From assembly GCA_002348705.1 (NCBI GenBank), contig DEAU01000036.1, positions 1-38,206 on the forward strand: a stretch of 38,206 nt of DNA. The letters run 5' to 3'. Positions 25,504-31,694 of the stretch are shown here, in pieces. The notes beneath the pieces are model-generated. The model was not told the origin of the DNA, made no database searches, and saw only the letters and a program-made list of their open reading frames with translations. Source of the DNA: Candidatus Neomicrothrix sp. UBA2974. Its GTDB lineage: Bacteria > Actinomycetota > Acidimicrobiia > Acidimicrobiales > MedAcidi-G1. Both the position numbers and the translations under genes were made by a program. The first letter of the stretch is position 1, and every line of letters begins with the position of its first letter.

Positions 25504-25880
25504 CCACCGATGAACTCGTACAGGCGTTCCTTTGGCCGGCCTACAGCAGCTACCAGTGGCCCGTCACCGGATAGATCACCCCGAACGAGTACAGGCCGCT
25601 GCAGCAGCGCCTTTCGACGAGCCAGAAGTTCGACTACGGCCTCCAAGTTCCCGGCGTAATCATCCGGTTCAAGCTCCAACTTCTTGAACTGAGAATCCTT
25701 TCTCACCAAGTCCTCTACAGGGTCTTCGAGGCCCGTCGCTATTCGACGTAGCAGGATCTCATCAGGCGGTTGCTTCATATAGAGCACTACGTCGACCTCT
25801 ACCCCTAATTCCTCGGCGACCGCCAAGGCATTCTTGGAGGCATGTCAATGCGGATTGTGCAGCACCGTCAGATCGGCCAC
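25494..25880 (-). CDS. ArsC-family selenoprotein (Sec at residue 12)
   Basis: The frame begins with GTG at 25880, six bases after GGAG, and reads VADLTVLHNPH, then TGA (25847-25845), then HASKNALAVAEEL to a stop at 25494. The TGA sits exactly where the catalytic Cys of ArsC-type arsenate reductases lies (HNPxC), at residue 12 as in R773 ArsC. The other catalytic residues are kept: R60 (LVRKDS), R95 (LQRPV) and R115 (GRPKER). Total 128 residues, normal for the family. A hairpin with a GGUC loop lies 16-34 bases after the TGA. Read conventionally only a TTG-started, active-site-less fragment from 25826 would be annotated. Likely a glutaredoxin- or thiol-dependent reductase; arsenate as substrate is unproven, as no ars genes are nearby. 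Confidence 0.85.
25807..25832 (-). promoter_or_regulatory. Predicted bacterial SECIS element
   Basis: On the minus strand, counted from the base after TGA, bases 17-23 (CCUUGGC) pair with 28-34 (GCCGAGG) around a GGUC tetraloop (genomic 25818-25821). Three more pairs (AAU/AUU) extend the stem beyond a G-A mismatch. The loop is 23 bases from the UGA, inside the usual 16-37 range, and starts with G. GGUC is the loop sequence SelB reads in the E. coli fdhF SECIS. Confidence 0.8.
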
Positions 25881-25940
25881 AGCGTTCTCCTCTTTTCTTG
25901 AGTTGTCACAGATCCCGGTCGTCTCAGCGCCCAAATGGAC

Positions 25941-26249
25941 CTAGGCATAATCAACGTGGGCTCGGAGGTGGGTGCCCGCCGGATTGGTCCAGCCACGAGA
26001 GCGGGCATAGTCCACCATTGCCGAAAAGCCATCATCCCACGCCTTATCAGTCTGTCCGATCAACCAGAGGCGAATCGCCGCCTCCGCCACCCAGAGATAC
26101 TCGCCGTCGACCCGCGTGTCCTCGCCCATGGTGGCGGCCAGATCGTTACCGACCAGTTCGGAAGACGCCTGCACATGGAAGTCGGTAAACACGTCATGGT
26201 CGTCGATGGCTACCTGACCAGCGGTGTTGACTCGGATGATCACTGACAA
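25941..26249 (-). CDS. Small hypothetical protein
   Basis: About 100-102 residues. I do not recognise the family. The protein is soluble and mixed alpha/beta: a beta-rich start (VIIRVNTAGQVAIDDHDV) then helices with many Trp (EYLWVAEAAIRLWLIG; WDDGFSAMVDYARSRGW). The start is uncertain: TTG at 26249 or GTG at 26243, neither with a good ribosome binding site; no in-frame ATG exists upstream. It lies between the crotonase and the ArsC-like selenoprotein on the same strand (60-base gap to the latter). Confidence 0.55.
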   Translation of the reverse strand: MSVIIRVNTAGQVAIDDHDVFTDFHVQASSELVGNDLAATMGEDTRVDGEYLWVAEAAIRLWLIGQTDKAWDDGFSAMVDYARSRGWTNPAGTHLRAHVDYA

Positions 26250-26312
26250 GAAACGGCCCGGAAACCAGCATCGGTGGCCGTTACGGCCGATCCATGACCA
26301 TAAGCCATATCT

Positions 26313-27152
26313 CTAGAAGCCCCGCCAAACCGGTTCGCGCCGCTCGCGGAAACTGGCGATTCCCTCGGCCATGTCCATCGTTCTGTTGTTGAGCTCCACA
26401 GCCCAGGCTTCATTGTCCTCCAACGTCCGCCGATCGACGTCCAGTGCCCGGTTAACCAGCCACTTGGTCAACATCAGGCTTCGCGTGGGACCCGATGCTA
26501 GGCGTCCAGCCCACTCACTGGCAGCGTCAATCAGATCGCTGGCTGGAACCACCCGATTGCAGAGGCCGAGGCTCAAGGCCTCTTCGGCCGAAATGTCTTC
26601 AGCGAAGAACATTAACTCCTTAGTCTTCTGAAGGCCTACCAGCCTCGGGAGGATCCACGCGCCAAGGCCATCGGGAACCAGGCCACGACGAGCGAATATC
26701 TCGATCAGCTTGGCGTGCTCGGCCATGATCACTAGGTCACAACACAGGGCGAGGTGGGCACCGACGCCAGCAGCCGTGCCATTGACAGCGGCGATGACTG
26801 GCAACTCGCAATCCAGAATGGCTGGCATGAGCTTGAGCTGACCCTCAAGCATCATGCGGCGAGACTCACCAACAATCAACGCCGGAGCGTCATCAGCACG
26901 TGGCGGGTGTTCGCGGTCGGCACTGATGTCGGCGCCGCTACAGAAGAACTTGTCTCCTACCGCGGTGATGACTATGGCCCGAGCCTCAAACCGTCCGTTG
27001 TTGCCCGACACCAGTTCAGCGATGCGGTCCCGAATTACCGGAGATAGAGCATTGCCTTTCGTCGGGTTGTCAATGGTGATCCAGGCAACCTGATCGCGCA
27101 ACTCGTAACGAACCATGTCGGTGGCATCAGTTTCGACGGAGTCGGGACTCAT
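26313..27152 (-). CDS. Enoyl-CoA hydratase/isomerase family protein
   Basis: A 279-residue crotonase. The oxyanion-hole segments FFCSGADIS and NGTAAGVGAHLALCCDLVI are present, followed by FARRGLVPDGLGAWILPRLVG, in which an Asp replaces the Glu of classical hydratases, as in some isomerase-like subgroups. The ATG at 27152 is preferred; MVRYEL at 27116 is an alternative. A longer frame overlaps the P-II gene. It follows that gene by 73 bases on the same strand. Its reaction cannot be fixed from sequence. It is the third crotonase of the window and is not a close copy of the others. Confidence 0.83.
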   Translation of the reverse strand: MSPDSVETDATDMVRYELRDQVAWITIDNPTKGNALSPVIRDRIAELVSGNNGRFEARAIVITAVGDKFFCSGADISADREHPPRADDAPALIVGESRRMMLEGQLKLMPAILDCELPVIAAVNGTAAGVGAHLALCCDLVIMAEHAKLIEIFARRGLVPDGLGAWILPRLVGLQKTKELMFFAEDISAEEALSLGLCNRVVPASDLIDAASEWAGRLASGPTRSLMLTKWLVNRALDVDRRTLEDNEAWAVELNNRTMDMAEGIASFRERREPVWRGF

Positions 27153-27225
27153 AATTGGCGACGGTAGTCGGCGGCGCCTCGTCAAGTTGGTTCCAAAGGT
27201 GTTGGAACTGAAACTGCCCATTTGG

Positions 27226-27564
27226 TCAAACGGCGTCAGCCCCACGTTCGCCGGTCCGGATGCGAACCAAACTGCCGACATCAGTAACCCACACCTTGCC
27301 GTCACCGATCTTCTCGGTTCGGGCGGCTGCCACGACGGTGTCCACAACGCGCTCGACTACGTCGTCGTCGACGACGACTTCCACACGAGTCTTCGGGGTG
27401 AAAAGAACCTTGTACTCGGTGCCTCGGTAGGTCTCACTGTGGCCGCCCTGCCGGCCAAACCCCTGGACCTCGCTCACTGTCATGCCCTGAACTCCGAGGG
27501 TGGCCAGACCATCCTTCACGTCGTCAAGCTTGAAGGGTTTGATCACTGCCGTAACCAGCTTCAT
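27226..27564 (-). CDS. Nitrogen regulatory protein P-II (GlnB/GlnK)
   Basis: The 112-residue trimeric signal protein senses ATP/ADP, 2-oxoglutarate and nitrogen status. It has the canonical start MKLVTAVIKPFKLDDVKDGL, the T-loop with Tyr51 in YRGTEY (site of adenylylation in actinobacteria, uridylylation in proteobacteria), and the C-terminal signature KIGDGKVWVTDVGSLVRIRTGE. A GGAG ribosome binding site precedes the ATG. In most actinobacteria it lies in an amtB-glnK-glnD operon; neither partner is here, so its target is unclear. It is divergent from the GntR regulator and shares a 157-base AT-rich control region with it. Confidence 0.95.
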   Translation of the reverse strand: MKLVTAVIKPFKLDDVKDGLATLGVQGMTVSEVQGFGRQGGHSETYRGTEYKVLFTPKTRVEVVVDDDVVERVVDTVVAAARTEKIGDGKVWVTDVGSLVRIRTGERGADAV

Positions 27565-27626
27565 GTCGGGATCTCCAGTCTCCCGGCCTGACCGGGTTCT
27601 AAACGCCCATCAAAGAGCACCACTCC

Positions 27627-27650
27627 TGATACAGATTCTTTCTTGTATCA
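27627..27650. promoter_or_regulatory. Inverted repeat, probable GntR operator 1
   Basis: TGATACA and TGTATCA are perfect 7-bp inverted arms separated by 10 bases, between the P-II gene and the GntR gene. The arms share GTATC/GATAC with the second palindrome nearby, and the GTA...TAC core suits YtrA-type GntR proteins. Confidence 0.55.
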
Positions 27651-27696
27651 CTATCTCAGGCAAAGATTTCAAGAATATTCCCGATATTCTGTCTAT

Positions 27697-27710
27697 TTGT
27701 ATCAATACAA
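27697..27710. promoter_or_regulatory. Palindrome TTGTATCAATACAA, probable GntR operator 2
   Basis: A perfect 6-bp palindrome with a 2-base centre, 11 bases before the GntR ATG. TACAAT (27706-27711) overlapping its right arm fits a -10 box of a leaderless transcript, so binding here would give autorepression. Confidence 0.6.
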
Positions 27711-27721
27711 TATATCAAATT

Positions 27722-28192
27722 ATGGCAACACCTCTAATCGTCCACTCTGCGGAAGCCAAGGGTCGGTCCCACCGTCTGGTACTCCGGCTCGATCCCCTCA
27801 GCACGGTTCCTCTCTATGAACAGTTACGCGCCCAGTTCGCGGTCATGATCGCCGTCGGACACCTCGAACCAGGGTCCCGACTACCAACCATTCGTCATCT
27901 CGCCGGTATGGCCAACCTCGCCCCCGGCACGGTGGCAAGGGCCTATAGGGAACTGGAGGTTGATGGTGCCGCTGAGGGCCGCGGGCGCCGAGGCACGTTT
28001 GTGGTGAACGAACCACCTCACTCGGAACCACTAAGTCAGCGGCGCGAACGCTTAGCCGGAACCGCCGATCAGTTCGCCTTCGACCTACGTCAACTCGGTG
28101 TGAATGCCGACGAAGCCCACCAACTCCTCGACCAAGCGTTCGCCCGGGTCGAACGTTCCGAACTTGAACGCCCTACAACACCGTCAACTTAA
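27722..28192 (+). CDS. GntR-family regulator, YtrA subfamily
   Basis: A 156-residue DNA-binding repressor. The winged helix-turn-helix covers about 29-97 (PLYEQLRAQF ... LPTIRHLAGMANLAPGTVARAYRELEVDG ... GRRGTFV). It has only a short helical tail instead of a large effector domain, which marks the YtrA subfamily, usually regulators of ABC transporters; no transporter adjoins it. The ATG at 27722 lacks a ribosome binding site and lies 10 bases after a TACAAT box, so the message may be leaderless. A longer frame to 27500 runs through the P-II gene and is spurious. Confidence 0.85.
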   Translation: MATPLIVHSAEAKGRSHRLVLRLDPLSTVPLYEQLRAQFAVMIAVGHLEPGSRLPTIRHLAGMANLAPGTVARAYRELEVDGAAEGRGRRGTFVVNEPPHSEPLSQRRERLAGTADQFAFDLRQLGVNADEAHQLLDQAFARVERSELERPTTPST

Positions 28193-28201
28193 GACCTAGC
28201 C

Positions 28202-28222
28202 GTCGGCCGCAACCGGCCTGAC
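28202..28222 (+). terminator. Hairpin between convergent genes
   Basis: GGCCG and CGGCC arms with a CAAC loop (28205-28218), extended by GTC/GAC past a bulged T. It lies ten bases after the GntR stop and 14 before the stop of the convergent dehydrogenase. There is no T-run. Confidence 0.45.
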
Positions 28223-28235
28223 AGCATCGTGGCGG

Positions 28236-29138
28236 TCAAACACCGAAGACAGGGGCCGGTTCGGGCGCCTCACTAATCGACTGGTGGACGGCGTCACCTA
28301 CCTCTCCGACCTCAAAGCGGCGTTTTCCCACAGACACCACCGGACCATGCTGCCACCCGTCGCACACGTTCAACTGACCACCGGTGGCCTCGAAAACCCG
28401 ACCGGTCACGTCACAGGCCTCACTCCCAAGCCACACGATTAACGGCGACACGTTGGCCGGATCTTTCTCGTCCCAGGCCTCCTCCGGCACATCTCCGTAG
28501 AACAGACCTTCGGTCATCCGAGTCCGGGCATCTGGAGCCACGCCGTTGACGAGCACGCCATAGCGCCCCCATTCAGCAGCCGCCTGAACCACCAACAGGG
28601 CAATACCAGCCTTTGCCGCCGCGTAGTTTCCCTGACCGACACTGCCCATGAGCCCCGCTCCCGACGAAGTCAAAACCACCCGGCCGGCAACCTCTTCTCC
28701 GGCCTTACTGCGATCCCGCCAGTAACTGATGGCGTGGCGAGTTGGAGCGAAATGCCCCTTGAGATGGACCCGTATCACCGAATCCCACTCCTCCTCAGAC
28801 ATATTGGCCAGCATCCGATCTCGGAGAAATCCAGCGTTACACACCAGCGTGTCGAGCCGGCCCCACTGGTCGACGGCCCGCGCTATCAGAGCTTCGGCCT
28901 GCTCCCAGTCAGCTACGTCCGAACTGTCGACGATGGCCTCGCCACCCATGGCCTCAATCTCAGAAACCACAGCCTGTGCCGGCGTCGGACCGGGCTCGGA
29001 AACTTGGCCCTCGCGTCCCAATCCGAGGTCGTTGACAATCACTCGAGCACCCTCAGCAGCGAAAGCCAAAGCGTGGGCCTTGCCGAGACCCCGACCGGCT
29101 CCAGTGACGATTACCACCCGTCCATCGCTAATTCCCAT
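28236..29138 (-). CDS. Short-chain dehydrogenase (MFE/HSD17B4-type)
   Basis: The 300-residue SDR resembles the (3R)-hydroxyacyl-CoA dehydrogenase domain of multifunctional enzyme type 2. It has the nucleotide motif TGAGRGLGKAHA near 12-23, NDLG at about 36-39, CNAG, and the catalytic Tyr-Lys in NYAAAKAG. It would oxidise 3-hydroxyacyl-CoA or a related alcohol with NAD(P). The ATG at 29138 has a strong GGAGGAG ribosome binding site seven bases upstream; longer starts at 29153 and 29195 are in frame but less likely. It lies 59 bases downstream of the asparaginase gene on the same strand. Confidence 0.88.
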   Translation of the reverse strand: MGISDGRVVIVTGAGRGLGKAHALAFAAEGARVIVNDLGLGREGQVSEPGPTPAQAVVSEIEAMGGEAIVDSSDVADWEQAEALIARAVDQWGRLDTLVCNAGFLRDRMLANMSEEEWDSVIRVHLKGHFAPTRHAISYWRDRSKAGEEVAGRVVLTSSGAGLMGSVGQGNYAAAKAGIALLVVQAAAEWGRYGVLVNGVAPDARTRMTEGLFYGDVPEEAWDEKDPANVSPLIVWLGSEACDVTGRVFEATGGQLNVCDGWQHGPVVSVGKRRFEVGEVGDAVHQSISEAPEPAPVFGV

Positions 29139-29197
29139 GTCGCGCTCCTCCATTGACGCACGGCCTCTTTCGCTCTTAGGCCGGGACGAGGCCAACC

Positions 29198-30190
29198 CTA
29201 CGAACGGTCAGGCCGAGTCCCGCCGTCGGCAACCCGGACCTCGCCAACGGTTGTGCCAGTCCGATTTTCGATCATCTCACCCACCTCGCCGTCGTACCGG
29301 CCCAAAGATGTCAAGAGCCACTCGATAGCGGCCACGGCAGCACGATGGGCTCCATCACGAACCTTCAGCGCTAAGCCCATCCCATCCTCAGGGAGTGCGG
29401 CACAAAACACGCCCTCGGCCCCGGTCTTCACCACGACTCCTCCATCGCAAGAAGCGATTAGACGGGTACAGGCACGCTCCGAGCCTGCCACGTGAAAGGG
29501 CTCTGACCTCATTGCCCCCATTAGACGGCCCGCCGGTTCCTCGGAGGTAGATGCGCCCAGGCTGGCCCAACCCGCGGCGAGGCGATCGAGCGGTAGCGAC
29601 CAAACCGGGATCCCGCAACCGTCAACCGCCGGATACTGACCAGCCAAATCAACTCCACACCAATTCGCCAAGGCCGGAGTCACATGATCCACCTGCAGCC
29701 TGTGGTCTGACATCTGATAGTCGCCGACAGGGAGGTCAAGGTGACGACACACGGTCAGGAATCCGGCGTGCTTCCCAGAGCAGTTGTTGTGAACAGCGTT
29801 TGGCTCTAGTCCAGCGGCGACCAACGCGGTCATCGAAGCGTCATGCAGAGGCCTCTGCACGCCGCAGGCCAAGGCGTCAACTGTGAGGTTGATGCGGTGG
29901 AGCCACTGCTCGACAGCGGTCACATGCAGCGGCTCGCCATCATGGCTGCCGCAAGCTAGTGCCAACTCGACGTTGCCCAGCCCGAAAGCATCGGCAGCAC
30001 CACTGGTCACCAGCGGCAGCGCCTGCAATGGCTTCGCTGCCGATCTCGGTAGGACCGGGCGACCGAATTCCCCCCACGAACTGACGACGGCACCCGAGAC
30101 GTCGACGATGGCTGCGTCAACCTCGTGCCAACTCTCGACTCCCCCAGAGCGGGTGACCTCGACGAGAAGAGGACTTGAAGCCCCGCTCAC
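29198..30190 (-). CDS. Asparaginase, PF06089 type
   Basis: A 330-residue protein of the asparaginase_II (PF06089) family, distinct from classical type I/II L-asparaginases. Family blocks: EVTRSGGVESWHEVDAAIVD at the N-terminus, GRPVLPRSAAKPLQALPLV, ACGSHDGEP, HNNCSGKHAGFL and VDGCGIPVWSLPL. It is expected to hydrolyse asparagine to aspartate and ammonia in the cytoplasm. The GTG at 30190 is preferred because it avoids the DUF6356 gene ending at 30201 and leaves a 10-base gap. An open frame up to 30283 overlaps that gene. An Lrp/AsnC regulator lies just beyond, divergent. Confidence 0.87.
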   Translation of the reverse strand: MSGASSPLLVEVTRSGGVESWHEVDAAIVDVSGAVVSSWGEFGRPVLPRSAAKPLQALPLVTSGAADAFGLGNVELALACGSHDGEPLHVTAVEQWLHRINLTVDALACGVQRPLHDASMTALVAAGLEPNAVHNNCSGKHAGFLTVCRHLDLPVGDYQMSDHRLQVDHVTPALANWCGVDLAGQYPAVDGCGIPVWSLPLDRLAAGWASLGASTSEEPAGRLMGAMRSEPFHVAGSERACTRLIASCDGGVVVKTGAEGVFCAALPEDGMGLALKVRDGAHRAAVAAIEWLLTSLGRYDGEVGEMIENRTGTTVGEVRVADGGTRPDRS

Positions 30191-30200
30191 ACAACCCGTC

Positions 30201-30452
30201 TCATGCAGCGCTTCGCTCCACGGTGGTGATCCTTGCAGCGTCGGAACCGCGGATTCCATGCACCCGCTCATGGAGCCGATCAATGGCCCGACTGGCCGTG
30301 GTCGGGAAAAGGGCCGGGACGGCAGCGTGAACGGCAGCAGCCAGTGCCGCTGCAGTCAGGGTCCCCGCCGTCGATAGAGCAAAGCGAGCGTGCTGGCGCC
30401 AAGTCTCGCCAACTGAAGCCGGATGATCCGTGAAGATGCCGTGGATCCTCAT
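30201..30452 (-). CDS. DUF6356 family small protein
   Basis: A small protein of 83 residues (93 if it starts at 30482). The motif IFTDHPASVGETWRQHARFAL followed by a hydrophobic helix and TASRAIDRLHERV matches the DUF6356 family as I know it: a central membrane-interacting segment (residues about 30-60) with basic flanks. Function is unknown. MRIHGIFTDHP at 30452 agrees with the usual family start. It overlaps an alternative asparaginase start and was chosen over it because its sequence is conserved in this frame. Confidence 0.75.
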   Translation of the reverse strand: MRIHGIFTDHPASVGETWRQHARFALSTAGTLTAAALAAAVHAAVPALFPTTASRAIDRLHERVHGIRGSDAARITTVERSAA

Positions 30453-30523
30453 GGGAAGAACATAGGGAGGATTGCCTGACATATCCGTGCATTTCTCGCT
30501 TAAATAGACAGATTTATGGATGT

Positions 30524-30539
30524 AATATTTCGAATTATT
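30524..30539. promoter_or_regulatory. AT-rich near-palindrome, possible Lrp site
   Basis: AATATTTCGAATTATT is a near-palindrome centred on TTCGAA, lying in the divergent region 26 bases before the Lrp/AsnC start. Lrp-type proteins bind such AT-rich imperfect palindromes and usually autoregulate. Confidence 0.45.
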
Positions 30540-30552
30540 CTATTCTCTGCAT

Positions 30553-30558
30553 TATTCT
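30553..30558 (+). promoter_or_regulatory. Putative -10 box of the Lrp/AsnC gene
   Basis: TATTCT fits TAnnnT and ends six bases before the GTG start, which has no ribosome binding site. This points to a leaderless message. Confidence 0.45.
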
Positions 30559-30564
30559 TGCACT

Positions 30565-31035
30565 GTGGATCGAATTGACCGTGATCTCGTTCAACTTCTG
30601 CAACAAGATTCCTCGATGTCGACTGCAGAACTCGGAGAGACGATTGGCCTATCTGCCACATCATGTTGGCGGCGGGTACAGAGACTCCGCGAACGGGGGG
30701 TGATTAAAGGCCGAGTCGATCTCGTGGACCCCGCTGCAATCAACCTTGGACTCACCGCACTGGTCGAGATACGAGCAAACGACCATTCAGCCTCGTGGCT
30801 GGAACAATTCGTGGCTGGCATCTCCGACTTTCCGGAAATCATCGACGCTTGGCGAACCAGCGGTCAGGTCGACTACATGCTCAGAGTCATGGTTCCCGAC
30901 ATCGCCGCATATGACGACTTCTACAAACGAATGACGCAAACCATCGACTTCGCTGGCTTCCGCTCGATCTTCGTGATGGAGGAACTCAAGTCCACGACCT
31001 CACTGCCCCTCGACTACGTCGAGATCGACGGCTAA
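30565..31035 (+). CDS. Lrp/AsnC-family transcriptional regulator
   Basis: A 156-residue regulator. An N-terminal helix-turn-helix covers about 2-55 (MDRIDRDLVQLLQQDSSMS, then LGETIGLSATSCWRRVQRLRERGVI) and the RAM ligand domain about 65-145, with an AWRTSGQVDYMLRVMV segment typical of the family. It likely senses an amino acid and acts as an octamer. The divergent neighbours, DUF6356 and asparaginase, are plausible targets, with asparagine or another amino acid as ligand (inference). Confidence 0.9.
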   Translation: MDRIDRDLVQLLQQDSSMSTAELGETIGLSATSCWRRVQRLRERGVIKGRVDLVDPAAINLGLTALVEIRANDHSASWLEQFVAGISDFPEIIDAWRTSGQVDYMLRVMVPDIAAYDDFYKRMTQTIDFAGFRSIFVMEELKSTTSLPLDYVEIDG

Positions 31036-31074
31036 CCAGCCCCAACCAATCGGACGATGCCGCCATAGGCCAAG

Positions 31075-31548
31075 TCAGCGAGTAACCCCGACGACCGCCC
31101 CTGCAGTTGCCTTAACCAGGTCCTTCGGCCTAACTGGAAAAACCGAGTCCGGCGTACCCGCTGCCGCCCAGACTTCGTCGAAGTCCATAAGGTGGGGATC
31201 AACCAGTGTTCGCAGCGGCACGGTGTGACCCAGCGGCGGAGTCCCCCCGATTGCGAACCCAGTAGCCGCCCGCACCTCGCTAGCCCCCGCGATGCGGATC
31301 TCGGTACCTAGATAGGAGGCGAGACGCTCTTCGTCCACTCGTCGGCCACCGCTGCAAAGGACGAGCACCGGTCGCACGTCAGACATGAAAACCAAAGACT
31401 TGACAATCTGGTCGACGTGGCAGCCCACGGCTTCTGCAGCATCGGCAGCGGTGCGAGTGCCGTCCGGATAGCGCTGTACTTCTATCTCCAGACCCGACGC
31501 CTCGGCCTCGACGGTGAAGCGTTCGATGGCGTCGCTCCGTCGACTCAT
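31075..31548 (-). CDS. YbaK/EbsC-type aminoacyl-tRNA deacylase
   Basis: A 157-residue protein of the YbaK/ProX editing family, which hydrolyses mischarged aminoacyl-tRNA. Visible family features are AAEAVGCHVDQIVKSLVF, with the conserved Lys, LVLCSGGRRVDEERLASYLG and the FAIGGTPPLGH motif. ATG at 31548 has GGGAG about nine bases upstream; a longer frame reaches 31611. It is divergent from the second ArsC-like selenoprotein gene. The 146 bases between hold no other gene. Confidence 0.88.
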   Translation of the reverse strand: MSRRSDAIERFTVEAEASGLEIEVQRYPDGTRTAADAAEAVGCHVDQIVKSLVFMSDVRPVLVLCSGGRRVDEERLASYLGTEIRIAGASEVRAATGFAIGGTPPLGHTVPLRTLVDPHLMDFDEVWAAAGTPDSVFPVRPKDLVKATAGAVVGVTR

Positions 31549-31680
31549 GGGGCTCAGCTCCCGGGTTTTTGACGACCCGCCGGTCGAGCCGTCCTCTAAG
31601 ACGACCCGCACGAAGGATCTTCGGCGGGCCGATTAGACGATTCTATGGTCTTCGTCCACGTCGACCGCAGCCCGGGCCGG

Positions 31681-31686
31681 TACGGT
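31681..31686 (+). promoter_or_regulatory. Putative -10 box of the second ArsC-like gene
   Basis: TACGGT ends eight bases before the ATG at 31695, which has no ribosome binding site. The same hexamer at the same distance precedes the gene at 23198. A leaderless message is inferred. Confidence 0.4.
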
Positions 31687-31694
31687 CCACGGCC

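Noticed and set aside
25494..25826. Short ArsC-like gene starting at TTG 25826 downstream of the TGA
   Set aside because: It would lack the active-site loop and first strand of the fold and has no ribosome binding site, whereas the longer frame through TGA has both.
25834..25856. Alternative hairpin CCAAG/CUUGG closer to the first TGA as the SECIS
   Set aside because: The loop AAUGC begins only 12 bases after the UGA and lacks a G at its start; the GGUC hairpin fits better. The two are mutually exclusive.
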